A stretch of 64,000 nt of DNA from Streptomyces sp. Z26 (GCF_003665095.1 NZ_RCHV01000002.1:3532001-3596000); one strand, 5' to 3'; numbered from the stretch's first letter, positions 17,433-25,787 are shown. Notes: generated by a model not told the origin, from the letters alone. A program made the numbers and translations.

Positions 17433-17717
17433 GTGATCGTCATCGCCGGGCACCTGCGGGTGGACGCCGCCGCCCGCGACACGTACGTCGCCGGGTGCGC
17501 GGCGGTGGTCGCGCAGGCGCGGGCCACCGCCGGCTGCCTCGACTTCGCGCTGTCCGCCGACCCGGTGGAGCCGGACCGGATCAACGTGTACGAGCGTTGG
17601 GAGACCGACGAGGCCCTCGCCCGCTTCCGTGGGGCGGGCCCGGAGGCGGAGCAGGCGGCGCAGGTCCGTTCGGCGGAGGTGAGCCGGTACCGGATCTCCG
17701 CCGTCGAGGCCGCCTGA
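17433..17717 (+). CDS. Antibiotic biosynthesis monooxygenase (ABM) domain protein
   Basis: 94-aa single-domain protein of the dimeric alpha-beta barrel (ABM/YgiN) superfamily. Members range from quinone-forming monooxygenases to stress proteins. The pattern is typical: MIVIAGHLRVDAAARDTYV, ATAGCLDFALSADPVEPDRI and VYERWETDEALARF. GTG 17433 follows GGGAGGAACGCC. A decayed relative of this region lies at 16587-16640. Substrate unknown; a palindrome follows the gene. Confidence 0.88.
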   Translation: MIVIAGHLRVDAAARDTYVAGCAAVVAQARATAGCLDFALSADPVEPDRINVYERWETDEALARFRGAGPEAEQAAQVRSAEVSRYRISAVEAA

Positions 17718-17755
17718 CGATGCCCTGGCAGGCATCCGAACCCGCAGCGGCCACG

Positions 17756-17779
17756 AGGATTCGAGCGTGCTCGAATCCT
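17756..17779. repeat. 24-bp perfect palindrome (operator or terminator)
   Basis: AGGATTCGAGC (17756-17766), two central bases, GCTCGAATCCT (17769-17779). It lies 38 bases after the ABM gene and 84 before the lectin gene. A 2-base centre favours a protein-binding site over an RNA hairpin, although the stem could open to a 4-base loop. Confidence 0.7.
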
Positions 17780-17862
17780 GGCCTCCTCCCCGCCCGGCCT
17801 CCCTAACGTGATGAGGGAGCGCCGGAGAGACCGGACAAGGCAGTGAAGTCTGGGGGGACTTG

Positions 17863-18324
17863 ATGCGAAGAGGGATGTGCGGGGCGGCCGTCACGGCCGT
17901 GATGGGACTCGCGTTGCCCGTCGCGTTGGCACCGCAGGGGCAGGCGGCGTCGTCGGACGCGGTCAACACGTTCAGGAACCAGGAGACGGGGCAGTGCCTG
18001 TCGGCGGGATTCGGCGGCCCCTACGCCTCCGCCTGCAACGGTTCGCCGCCCGGCGTGGAGAGTTGGAACGTGCACGTCTGGAATGACGGAACGCGACGGC
18101 TCCAGAGCCGCTTCAGCGGGAAGTGCCTCGACGACAGCGCCGCCTACGGCCTGCGCATGTTCGACTGCAACTCCGAGACGTTCCAGAGCTGGTACGTCAA
18201 ACGATGGAACGACGGCACCATCGAGTTGCGCAACCAGGCGACGGGCAAGTGCCTCGACCACAGCGCCGCTTACGGCTTGCGGACCTTCTCCTGCAACAGC
18301 AGCCGCTTCCAGAGCTGGTTCTAG
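17863..18324 (+). CDS. Secreted ricin-type beta-trefoil lectin domain protein
   Basis: 153 aa. Residues 1-29 form a Sec signal peptide (MRRGMCGAAVTAVMGLALPV then an alanine/glutamine cleavage region near AQGQA-A). The mature part is one short R-type lectin: three repeats with the QxW-like signature (VESWNVHVW, FQSWYVKRW, FQSWF) and the sugar-site phrases GKCLDDSAAYGLRMFDC and GKCLDHSAAYGLRTFSC. Six cysteines probably pair within repeats. It probably binds extracellular polysaccharide and is shorter than enzyme-fused versions because no catalytic domain is attached. ATG 17863 follows a GGGGGG stretch. Confidence 0.87.
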   Translation: MRRGMCGAAVTAVMGLALPVALAPQGQAASSDAVNTFRNQETGQCLSAGFGGPYASACNGSPPGVESWNVHVWNDGTRRLQSRFSGKCLDDSAAYGLRMFDCNSETFQSWYVKRWNDGTIELRNQATGKCLDHSAAYGLRTFSCNSSRFQSWF

Positions 18325-18346
18325 GCGCGTCCGCTCCCGGTTCCCG

Positions 18347-18374
18347 TGACCCGCCCGGCCCCCCGGCCGGGTCA
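18347..18374. terminator. GC-rich hairpin between convergent genes
   Basis: CCCGGCC (18354-18360), loop CCCC, GGCCGGG (18365-18371) lies in the 47-bp gap between the convergent lectin and LysR genes. It probably ends transcription from both sides. The stem is short. Confidence 0.5.
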
Positions 18375-19229
18375 GGGCTCCCGGAGCGTGGCTTCCGTGA
18401 GGGCCACGAACGACCGTACGTACGCCCGCTGTTCGCCCTTCGCGCAGGCCACCACGCGGGGGCTGGGCGGCAGGTCGGTCAGTGGCACCAGTACGAGGCC
18501 CTCGGCCGGTACGTGGTCGAGCGGGGCCAGGCCGACCGTCCCGTTCCAGAGCACCGCCTGGCGGCATTCCGTGACCGCCCGTACGAGGGGGCCGGTACGC
18601 GGCTCGCCGCCGTTCCAGTACGACTGCCACCGCGCGTCGGTGCCGTCCGGGAAGCGGAACCACCGGCGCGCGGACAGGTCGGCGAGGGCGAGGCGGGACC
18701 GTACGGCCAGCGGGTCGTCGGCGCGCAGCAGCGCGGCCACCGGGTCGGTGCCGAGGGTGGCGACCCGTAGCCCGGTCTCGTCGAACGGGCCGCGGGTGAG
18801 CGCGACATCGACGCGCCCTGCCGCCAACCCGCAGGTGGGGTCGGTGAGATCGGCCTCGCGTACGCGCACCTCCACCCGGGGGTGCCGGCGGCGGAACGCG
18901 TCCACGAGGTGCGGGGTGCGGCCGCCCGAGTCGCCGTCGCCGAGCACCCCGAGGGTGAGGACGGCCGGGCCGGAGAGCGCGGTGAGGCGCGTACGGGTGC
19001 GGGCGGCGTGTTCCAGCAGTGCGCGCGCCTCGTCGAGGAGTACGGCCCCGGCGGGCGTCAGTGCCACCCCGGCCGGGGTGCGGTCGAACAGCGTGACGCC
19101 CAGGTCGGTTTCGAGGTTCCGGATCGCCCGGCTGAGCGGCGGCTGCCGGATGTGCAGGCGGGTGGCGGCGCGGCCGAAGTGCAACTCCTCGGCCACGGCG
19201 ACGAAGTAGCGCAGCAGCCGCAGGTCCAT
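18372..19229 (-). CDS. LysR family transcriptional regulator
   Basis: 285 aa. The N-terminal LysR HTH is textbook (MDLRLLRYFVAVAEELHFGR, then AATRLHIRQPPLSRAIRNLE, LGVTLFDRT), followed by a periplasmic-binding-protein-like effector domain (VLTLGVLGDGDSG ... VALTRGPF). ATG 19229 fits the family start exactly. A palindrome with LysR geometry lies just upstream. The Kelch gene is divergent and is the nearest candidate target, but its product gives no hint of the ligand. Confidence 0.93.
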   Translation of the reverse strand: MDLRLLRYFVAVAEELHFGRAATRLHIRQPPLSRAIRNLETDLGVTLFDRTPAGVALTPAGAVLLDEARALLEHAARTRTRLTALSGPAVLTLGVLGDGDSGGRTPHLVDAFRRRHPRVEVRVREADLTDPTCGLAAGRVDVALTRGPFDETGLRVATLGTDPVAALLRADDPLAVRSRLALADLSARRWFRFPDGTDARWQSYWNGGEPRTGPLVRAVTECRQAVLWNGTVGLAPLDHVPAEGLVLVPLTDLPPSPRVVACAKGEQRAYVRSFVALTEATLREP

Positions 19230-19236
19230 CGGCACA

Positions 19237-19255
19237 CGATACCCGCCGGGTATCG
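19237..19255. promoter_or_regulatory. LysR-type operator (T-N11-A palindrome)
   Basis: CGATACCC (19237-19244), GCC, GGGTATCG (19248-19255): a perfect inverted repeat containing T-N11-A, the usual LysR box. It starts 8 bases upstream of the LysR gene start codon, in the divergent region with the Kelch gene. Autoregulation is inferred. Confidence 0.75.
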
Positions 19256-19426
19256 GTGGCCCGGAAGAAGTCTTGGACAGCGCGTGCGGGCGGGCGGTGG
19301 AATCGGGCCGTGGGCACGGGCCGGTGGGGAGGCCGTTCCCGCAGGGTGCGGGCCGTGCGCGACGCACGGCCGACCACCCGCGGCACGCGAACCACGAACC
19401 GTACGACCGAGAGGGCTGATGCCGTG

Positions 19427-20590
19427 ATGAGGACCGCGCACGAGGAACGCGGCGAGCCGGGACCCGGCCCCCGGCGGCGCGGGGTCGTCCGGGCGCTGGC
19501 GGCGGGCGGCGTACTGGCGGCCGGGGCCGCGACCGTACCGTTCCGCCCGGCCGCGACACCCGCGCGTGCGTCCGAAGTCCCGCCGGGCGCACGCCCGTTG
19601 CGGGCACGTTGGCGGACGCGGAACCCCCTGCCGGTGGCGCGGGCGGAGGTCGCGGTGGCGGCGCTGGGCGGTCGCGTGTACGTGGTGGGCGGCACCACGC
19701 AGCGCGACGGCGAGGCACCCGTGTGGGCCACGACCACCGTGCACGCGTACGACCCCCGCCGCGACCGCTGGACCGAACGCGCCCCGCTGCCAAGGCCGTT
19801 GACGCACGTCGGCGTGGCCGCGCTGGACGGGCGGCTGTACGCGTTCGGCGGCTTCACCACCGCCGTGCACCTGAACCCGCAGCCCGACGCGTACGTCTAC
19901 GACCCGCGCCGCGACCGCTGGCACCGGCTGCCGGACATGCCCGAGGCGCTCGGTTCGGTCGGGGTGGCGGCCGTCGGCGGAAGGCTGCACCTGCTGGGCG
20001 GCCGGGACTCGCGGCGGGTGGTGACCCCGCCGGGTTCGCCGGTGTCACTGGGGATGGGGACCGTACGCAGCCACCACGTGTACGACCCGCGGCGCCGCAC
20101 GTACGCGCCCGCGCCCCCGCTCCCCGGCGACGCCCGGGACCACGCCGGGGTGGCCGTACTCGGCGGCCGGGTGCACGTCGTCGGCGGCCGGGTGGAGGAC
20201 ATCGTCGACAACCTGACCCGGCACGACGTGTACGACGCCGCCCGCCGCACCTGGTCACGGGCCGCACCGCTGCCCGTCGCCCGGTCGGCGGGGGCGGCCG
20301 TGGTGCTCGACGGGCGACTCGTGTACGCGGGCGGCGAGTGCCGACCGGGCGCCGACGACGGTACGGGTGAGGGCGGTGGCGGCGGTACGGGCGCTGGCGG
20401 CGGAACGTACGGCGACGTCACCGTCTACGACCCGCGCGCGGGCCGCTGGGACACGGTCGCGGGCCTGCCGGGCAGCCGCCACGGCTTCGGCGCGGCGGCG
20501 CTGGACGGCCGCGCGTACTTCACCGCGGGTTCCCCCGACTGCGGCGGCGGCGCGAGCACCGGCACCCTCCAACTCGCCCTGCACCGCTGA
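19427..20590 (+). CDS. Kelch-repeat protein with Tat-like export signal
   Basis: 387 aa. The first 50 residues contain RRRGVVRALAAGGVLAAGAA, a twin-arginine-like n-region and a hydrophobic core, followed by an Ala-x-Ala-type cleavage region. The rest is a beta-propeller of Kelch motifs, seen as repeated units such as ALGGRVYVVGG, VYDPRRDRW, ALDGRLYAFGG and VLGGRVHVVGG, about six blades. There is a Gly/Thr insert near residues 310-328. Probably an exported carbohydrate- or protein-binding propeller. ATG 19427 and GTG 19424 both lie after GAGGG. Divergent from the LysR gene. Confidence 0.85.
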   Translation: MRTAHEERGEPGPGPRRRGVVRALAAGGVLAAGAATVPFRPAATPARASEVPPGARPLRARWRTRNPLPVARAEVAVAALGGRVYVVGGTTQRDGEAPVWATTTVHAYDPRRDRWTERAPLPRPLTHVGVAALDGRLYAFGGFTTAVHLNPQPDAYVYDPRRDRWHRLPDMPEALGSVGVAAVGGRLHLLGGRDSRRVVTPPGSPVSLGMGTVRSHHVYDPRRRTYAPAPPLPGDARDHAGVAVLGGRVHVVGGRVEDIVDNLTRHDVYDAARRTWSRAAPLPVARSAGAAVVLDGRLVYAGGECRPGADDGTGEGGGGGTGAGGGTYGDVTVYDPRAGRWDTVAGLPGSRHGFGAAALDGRAYFTAGSPDCGGGASTGTLQLALHR

Positions 20591-20635
20591 CCGTTGCCCG
20601 TTGACGGTCGTCGGGCGGCACGGTGGGCCGGGCGT

Positions 20636-21034
20636 TCAGGCGCCCGGTCCGCCGCTCCCGCTGGGGGCGCGGCTGAGGTCCACGACGCAGAAGACGTTGC
20701 CGTCCGGGTCGGCGAGGACGACGAAGTCGGGCTCGGGCGGGTACAGCTGCCAGTCGACCGTACGGGCACCGAGCCCCACCAACCGCCGTACCTCCGCGCG
20801 CTGTTCGTCCCCCGTCTCCGTGAGCAGGTCCAGGTGCAGGCGGGGGCGCGGTTCCGGGGGCGAGTCGCTGCGCATCAGCGCCAGCGCCCGGCCGGAGCCG
20901 TCGGCGTGGTCGAGCGTCCGCCACGTCTCGCTCCGCCACTCCTCGGTGGCGACGAGACCCAGCGCCGCCGTCCAGAACGCCACCGCGCGGGGAAGGTCCG
21001 TGACGCCGAGGACGGGGAATCCGAGTCGCAGCAT
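20636..21034 (-). CDS. VOC family protein (glyoxalase/bleomycin-resistance fold)
   Basis: 132 aa. Two beta-alpha-beta-beta-beta modules are visible: GFPVLGVTDLPRAVAFWTAA with LGLVATEEWRSETW, and RPRLHLDLLTETGDEQRAEV with VVLADPDGNVFCVVD. The terminal DPDGNxFCVxD is a strong VOC hallmark. This Streptomyces subgroup is poorly characterised and the substrate cannot be told. The short hypothetical gene 10 bp upstream on the same strand may be co-transcribed. Confidence 0.88.
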   Translation of the reverse strand: MLRLGFPVLGVTDLPRAVAFWTAALGLVATEEWRSETWRTLDHADGSGRALALMRSDSPPEPRPRLHLDLLTETGDEQRAEVRRLVGLGARTVDWQLYPPEPDFVVLADPDGNVFCVVDLSRAPSGSGGPGA

Positions 21035-21043
21035 GGCCGCAGC

Positions 21044-21313
21044 CTAGGGCTCCTGGAGCGGGTCGGGTGGGAGGCCCCAGCGTTCGGGGTCGGTGGTGAT
21101 CTCGTCCAGGACCGCGTCGCGGGAGGGGTCGTGGACGTCCCAGGAGTGCGGGGGCGGGTGGTCGGCGTAGAGGCCGCACGTCTCGTCGTCGCCGCGGAGG
21201 GCGGTGCACCGTTCGAAGGACTCGACAGACCCGGTGGCGGCTTGACCGTTGCTGGGATACGGCCAGCTCCCGATTCGGGCGGATGGCACGGACGCTCGGG
21301 GTGACCTTCCCAA
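21044..21313 (-). CDS. Small hypothetical protein
   Basis: 89 aa from 21313, or about 60 aa from an internal GTG (VESFERCTALRG). The C-terminal two thirds look coding: ETCGLYADHPPPHSWDV and DAVLDEITTDPERWGLPPD, with two cysteines and histidines that could bind a metal. The N-terminal 28 residues look random, so the shorter form may be correct. It lies immediately upstream of the VOC gene on the same strand. The 136 bp before the XRE gene (21314-21449) show no gene. I do not recognise the family. Confidence 0.4.
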   Translation of the reverse strand: MGRSPRASVPSARIGSWPYPSNGQAATGSVESFERCTALRGDDETCGLYADHPPPHSWDVHDPSRDAVLDEITTDPERWGLPPDPLQEP

Positions 21314-21449
21314 CTCACGGGCTTGTGTCGGCGGTACGGGTTGGTCCAGCTGACCGCAGTCGTGCGGCCGACCTGAATGCCCAAGCCAGGATGCCTACGC
21401 GGTCGCGGAGGTGCGGAGCAACGCGATGGTCATGAGGCGCTGTGACGCG

Positions 21450-22745
21450 TTAGGAAGGTTGGGCCACTGCCGCGTGCAGTTCGCGTACTCCGGCGATGCG
21501 CGGATGTCGCTCGGTCAGGTCAGTGACGATTTGCCGGATCGCAGGCCGGTCCCTCACCTCGCCAGGACTTGCCCGGTAGGCGTCGAGCAGGGCGTGGACA
21601 GCCTGCTCGGGTCGTTGCCATGCCCACCATGCCCGCGCCATATCCGTGCCCAGGCGGGCCTTCCGCTCGGCGGTGGGGAACTGCTCGGGCTTCAGGTCTT
21701 TTCCGGACTCCAGTGCCGCGCCCGCGTCTCCCAGCGCCCAATGAATGCTGACGGCGTAGAGGTCGACCGCAGCTGGAGTGACGTTGAAGAGGCGGCCTGT
21801 CGACGCCACCGGAGGGAGGCGGCGGGCCGCAATTCGTGCTTCCTCGGCCATGGACAGCGCTTCGCTTCGCTGACCACCGCGCGCGGCTGTGTACGCCAGG
21901 GTGCTCAACATCTGCGCGTATGCCGCGGTATACACCTCGGTGTGCAAACCCGTGGCCTCCACATCCGCAGCCGCTGAGGTCATGACCCGCTGTGCGTCGG
22001 CGTGTTGGTTGTGGTGACGGAGCACGATTGCCCATTCCCGCGCGGCAGCCGCCGCTGCGAGAGGGGACCCGGATACCTCCGCCCAGGTGCGGGCCCGATC
22101 CGCCGTGGACCGAGCTCGGCCGTAAGCGCCCATCTTTACCAGCACGGCGGAAGCGAGACTGTAGATGGAGGAAAGCCGGGCCTGGTCGAGGTCGCGTCGG
22201 GACAGGGCAGCGGAGTGGCCGTCAGCGATGAGACCAGGAAGAGCGGAAAGAAGGTGCTGGTGGGCGCCCCTGTCGTACAACTCTTGCGCCATCGCCGCGC
22301 GGGCATCCAGCGGGCTGGCACTCCGTGTCGGACCCGGCGTGCTGGCCAACGCTTCGTCCAGGCCCGTCAGTAAGGCAGCCGGTCCGGCGGCCGCCGAGGC
22401 GGTGAGCAGCGTACGGCGGCGCATGGGGTCCTCCTCGGCGTCACGCAGACTGGCCGTCACTCTAGTGGCCAGCCGGGCTCCGGCGGAGGGTGGCGCGAGC
22501 GACGCCATCAGGACGTGTCGCGGCACGCCGACTTCGCGAGCCGCCCGGTGAATGAGTGTCAGGTCGATGATCCGAGTCCTGCGCTCCAGCCGGGAAACCG
22601 TGGCAGGTGAACATCCCAGCCGAGCCCCGAGCGCGGCCAGCGTCCATCCACGGTTCTCACGGCCGAGCCGGATCAACGCGCCTGGCCGCCGCTGTTCGGC
22701 TAACTCACACACTTTCGAAGTGGACCAGAGCGGGTCAGTAGGCAT
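21450..22745 (-). CDS. XRE family regulator with TPR-like C-terminal domain
   Basis: 431 aa. The N-terminal HTH (LIRLGRENRGWTLAALGARL then GCSPATVSRLERRTR) is followed by a long helical region of TPR character from about residue 150, with alanine-rich paired helices ([40 protein letters not shown]). The family is common in Streptomyces beside accessory loci. Codon 125 is TTA (plus-strand bases 22371-22373), so translation may depend on the bldA leucyl-tRNA. ATG 22745 has a GGGAG site. A perfect palindrome lies in the divergent promoter. Base composition here is less extreme than in neighbouring genes, hinting at transfer. Confidence 0.88.
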   Translation of the reverse strand: MPTDPLWSTSKVCELAEQRRPGALIRLGRENRGWTLAALGARLGCSPATVSRLERRTRIIDLTLIHRAAREVGVPRHVLMASLAPPSAGARLATRVTASLRDAEEDPMRRRTLLTASAAAGPAALLTGLDEALASTPGPTRSASPLDARAAMAQELYDRGAHQHLLSALPGLIADGHSAALSRRDLDQARLSSIYSLASAVLVKMGAYGRARSTADRARTWAEVSGSPLAAAAAAREWAIVLRHHNQHADAQRVMTSAAADVEATGLHTEVYTAAYAQMLSTLAYTAARGGQRSEALSMAEEARIAARRLPPVASTGRLFNVTPAAVDLYAVSIHWALGDAGAALESGKDLKPEQFPTAERKARLGTDMARAWWAWQRPEQAVHALLDAYRASPGEVRDRPAIRQIVTDLTERHPRIAGVRELHAAVAQPS

Positions 22746-22812
22746 CGGCCACTCCCACGCCACACGACCGGGTTCCTTCACGGTACGGGCGCTGGACACC
22801 TCGGTCGAGACC

Positions 22813-22831
22813 GTTTGCACAATGTGCAAAC
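22813..22831. promoter_or_regulatory. 19-bp perfect palindrome in divergent promoter
   Basis: GTTTGCACA-A-TGTGCAAAC, followed by a half-site TTGCAC at 22834-22839. It lies between the XRE regulator and the GRDP-like gene, so it is the natural binding site of that regulator and could control both directions. Confidence 0.75.
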
Positions 22832-22931
22832 TCGTTGCACGGCATGGTAATTGGTCGCCGCTAGACCGCATCGCGCGCTGTGCTGGATGGACAGCCTCGA
22901 TCGCCGAGGCCCCGTTCATCGGAGGCAACTC

Positions 22932-23396
22932 ATGGCAACCACAGCTGCGTTTCCCTCGACGGCCGACTCCACGACCGGCCCGGCCCGGCTCGTGCGCGAC
23001 GTGGTGCCGACCTGCTTGTGGGACAAGCAGGTCGGGCTCCTCATGCGCGACTACCCGTACGACTCGATCATGGCAGCCCGTGTCCTGGGGCAGGGCTACG
23101 CCTACCTCCTGACCGCGATGGAGCACCGAGGAGAGAAGCTGGGTCTCGCCCCCAGCAAGCTTGTCGACATCGGGGTGCACACAATCATCCTTGACACCGT
23201 GGCCTACGCCGAACTGTGCGACCGCTTCAACGCCGGGCACTTCCTGCACCACGTACCCAAGGTCGCTGTGAAGAACGACGGTTCGGTGATGAAGACGGCA
23301 CACCGCGTCGCGGCCGATGGCTGGGAGGTCGACCTGACCCTGTGGGCGGACGCAGCTGAGTGCGGTCCGTGCCATCCCGGCAACAGCTCACATTGA
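22932..23396 (+). CDS. Small protein with GRDP/DUF1399-like core
   Basis: 154 aa of unknown biochemical role. The segment KLVDIGVHTIILDTVAYAEL followed by CDRFNAGHFLHHVP matches the remembered W/VHTFILxTxxYAxFC pattern of the bacterial 'glycine-rich domain-containing protein-like' family. The C-terminus has a CGPC motif (AAECGPCHPG), suggesting metal or redox chemistry. ATG 22932 has a GGAGG site. It is divergent from the XRE/TPR regulator, with a palindrome between them. This regulator/small-protein pair is seen repeatedly in Streptomyces, but I know of no assigned function. Confidence 0.7.
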   Translation: MATTAAFPSTADSTTGPARLVRDVVPTCLWDKQVGLLMRDYPYDSIMAARVLGQGYAYLLTAMEHRGEKLGLAPSKLVDIGVHTIILDTVAYAELCDRFNAGHFLHHVPKVAVKNDGSVMKTAHRVAADGWEVDLTLWADAAECGPCHPGNSSH

Positions 23397-23498
23397 CCCG
23401 TCCCAGCCGGTACGGGGCCTCGGCCACATCGGTCGAGGCCCCGAAGGCAGGGTGACGTTTGCTGAAGCGGTGCCCGGTGCCGGGCCGCGCCCGTCAGG

Positions 23499-24203
23499 AT
23501 GAGGCGGGTGACAGGTACTACCGCAGACCTATGGCACCACTACGGCCGCAGCCGCGCCGACCATGAACGTGCCGTTCCTGACTCCTTCCGCTGGGCCTGG
23601 AGCCAGCGCGGCGGGCCCGGTCCGGAACTCCTCCAGGACCTGGCCGGGCGGACCGCCGCCGATCTCGGGGCCGGAGCCGCCCGGCACGCCGCGTACCTGG
23701 CGGTCCACCACCGGCCCGCCCGCATCGACGCGATCGACGCCTCACCGGCCCAGCACGCCATGGCCACGGGCCGGTACGCACACCTCGCGCCGCAACTCCG
23801 TATCGTCCACGCGGACGTGGTGGAGCACCTGCGCGCGCGGCCCTCCTCTTACGACGTGCTCTACAGCGTCTTCGGTGCCGTCTGCTTCACCGACCCGTAC
23901 GTACTGCTGCCGACTGCCGTGTCCGCGCTGCGCCCCGGTGGGCGGCTGGTCTTCTCCACCCTGGGCCACTACCTGAACGGGACACCCGCCCGGACCGACG
24001 TCGCGCACGCGGACATCCCCGCGAAGACCCCGGAGGGCGACGCGACCACGATGCGCCGTTGGGTTCTCCAAGGCCACGTGTGGGCCAAGGCACTTGAGGA
24101 GGCCGGGTTCGTCGACGTCGGCGTCGACACGGTGCCGGCGGCCGAGCGCGGTCCGCGTACCGCCGACACGCTCGTGGTGACCGCCTCCCGCCGCCGCGCC
24201 TGA
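23499..24203 (+). CDS. Class I SAM-dependent methyltransferase
   Basis: 234 aa. The Rossmann-like methyltransferase core shows motif I in AADLGAGAARHAAYLA (about 52-67), an acidic ribose-binding residue in RIDAIDASPAQ, motif II near RIVHADVVEHL and motif III ALRPGGRLVFST. The N-terminus (LWHHYGRSRADHERAVPDSF) resembles small-molecule methyltransferases. Substrate unknown. ATG 23499 is given; GTG 23508 is also possible. It is on the same strand as the GRDP-like gene, 102 bp downstream, so it may belong to that accessory unit. Confidence 0.87.
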   Translation: MRRVTGTTADLWHHYGRSRADHERAVPDSFRWAWSQRGGPGPELLQDLAGRTAADLGAGAARHAAYLAVHHRPARIDAIDASPAQHAMATGRYAHLAPQLRIVHADVVEHLRARPSSYDVLYSVFGAVCFTDPYVLLPTAVSALRPGGRLVFSTLGHYLNGTPARTDVAHADIPAKTPEGDATTMRRWVLQGHVWAKALEEAGFVDVGVDTVPAAERGPRTADTLVVTASRRRA

Positions 24204-24248
24204 ACTCCGGGGCTCTGTCGGTGCCGTACGGGTCGCGGCTGACGTACG

Positions 24249-25745
24249 TCAGTCCGCGCGGCAGAGCGTGTCGCGCTTCGGCATCGTGCCGTCGACCAGG
24301 TAGCGCGAAGTGGTGTTCAAGGCGCAGGAGTTGTCGCCCAGGACGTACGCGCCGTGGCCCGTGTCGTCCACGCTGAGCAGGCGGGAGCGGTGCGCGAACT
24401 TCTGCCGCATCAGCTTGCCGCCGTCGTGCGGGGTCGACACGTCGCGCTGGTTCTGGACGACGAGGATGTTGCGCGGGCCGTCGTCGTCGACGGCCACGGG
24501 CGGTTCGGCCGGGGCGTACGGCCAGTAGGCGCACGGTGTGATGTTGGCGGCGGCGGCGCCGAACAGCGGGTGGCGTGCGCGGTCCTCGGCGACGGCCTTG
24601 CGGTACGTGTCCACGTCGCGGGGCCACTTGACGTCGTTGCAGGTGACCGCCGCGAACACCGCCAGCGGGTTGTCGACCTCGGGCCCCGCCGCCCCCGCGG
24701 CCCCGTCCGCCGCTGCCCCCTCCGGCTCCCCCGCGCGCAGGTCCTGCAACTGCTGCGCCAGTTTGGGGTACTGCGTCTCCTGGAACAGCTGCCCGAAGAC
24801 GTACTGCCGCAGCAACCCGCCGTCGAATCCGCCCACCGGCTCCTCGTCGAGCCGCGCGGCCAGCGCCACGTACGTCCGGCGCACCTCCCCGGCCGTACGC
24901 CCCAGCCCGTAACTGCCGTGCCGGGCCGCCGCCCACGCGGCGAAGTCGGGGAACGCCTCCTCGACGCCCTGGGCGTAGCGGCGCAGGCCGTCGCGGGTGA
25001 GGTGGGTGTCGCCGAGGTTGCTGTCGAGGACGACGCGGTCGGAGCGTTCGGGGAACATCGAGGCGTACGCGGCGCCCAGCGCGGTGCCGTACGAGTAGCC
25101 GAGGTAGCTGGTCCGCTCCTCGCCCAGGGCGGCCCGTATCCGGTCCAGGTCGCGGGCGGTGTTCGCGGTGGTGAGGTGGGGCAGCAGGCCCTTCTCGTCG
25201 TGGCGGGCGCACTGCTCGGCGGCCTGTTTCGCGACCTTCGCGCGCGCGGTGACGGCCGCGTCGTCGACGGCGTACGGCGGGATGTTGGCGGTGTACGGGC
25301 CGTCCAGCGTGAACCCGCAGCCGACCTTGCCCGAGTGGCCGACGCCGCGCGTGTCCATGCCGATCAGGTCGTAGCTGTCGAGGACGTCGGCGGGGATGCC
25401 GCGGGAGGCCAGCAGCGCGGGCTGGGCGAGTCCCGAGCCGCCGGGGCCGCCCGGGTTGAGCATGAGCGTGCCGCGCCGCTTGCCGGGGTCGGTGCTGGCC
25501 AGGCGGGAGACGGTGAGGTCGATCCGTTCGCCGTCGGGGTCGGCGTAGTCGACCGGTACGGGCACGGTGGCGCACCGCAGCACGGTGGGGGCCGCCTCCG
25601 CGACCACCTCCTTCGGGCAGGCGCCCCAGTCCACGCGCGCGTCGTCCGTACCGTCCGCGGCGGCGTGCACGGCGTACGTGGAGCCGCCGAGGCCGAGTAC
25701 GGCCGCCACGGCCAGACTTCGGGCGAGGGTGCCTTGTCGTCTCAT
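24249..25745 (-). CDS. Secreted alpha/beta hydrolase, tripeptidyl-aminopeptidase (TAP) type
   Basis: 498 aa. The N-terminal signal sequence (RRQGTLARSLAVAAVLGLGG) is followed by the TAP family core: oxyanion region LMLNPGGPGGSG, nucleophile Ser in YLGYSYGTALG, catalytic Asp region ILVVQNQRDVSTPHDG and His in VDDTGHGAYVL, with a C-terminal TAP-like domain. Probably an exported exopeptidase acting on short peptides. A Gly/Ala-rich loop is inserted near residue 335. The divergent MerR-type gene and two matching dyads in the intergenic region indicate MerR control. Confidence 0.9.
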   Translation of the reverse strand: MRRQGTLARSLAVAAVLGLGGSTYAVHAAADGTDDARVDWGACPKEVVAEAAPTVLRCATVPVPVDYADPDGERIDLTVSRLASTDPGKRRGTLMLNPGGPGGSGLAQPALLASRGIPADVLDSYDLIGMDTRGVGHSGKVGCGFTLDGPYTANIPPYAVDDAAVTARAKVAKQAAEQCARHDEKGLLPHLTTANTARDLDRIRAALGEERTSYLGYSYGTALGAAYASMFPERSDRVVLDSNLGDTHLTRDGLRRYAQGVEEAFPDFAAWAAARHGSYGLGRTAGEVRRTYVALAARLDEEPVGGFDGGLLRQYVFGQLFQETQYPKLAQQLQDLRAGEPEGAAADGAAGAAGPEVDNPLAVFAAVTCNDVKWPRDVDTYRKAVAEDRARHPLFGAAAANITPCAYWPYAPAEPPVAVDDDGPRNILVVQNQRDVSTPHDGGKLMRQKFAHRSRLLSVDDTGHGAYVLGDNSCALNTTSRYLVDGTMPKRDTLCRAD

Positions 25746-25787
25746 GTTCCGGTCTCCGAACGGGTCTCGCGGTTGCCGTCGCGGACC

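Noticed and set aside
17756..17779. LexA (SOS) box
   Set aside because: The actinobacterial box needs GAAC/GTTC arms; this palindrome has GGATTCGAGC and fits no SOS consensus.
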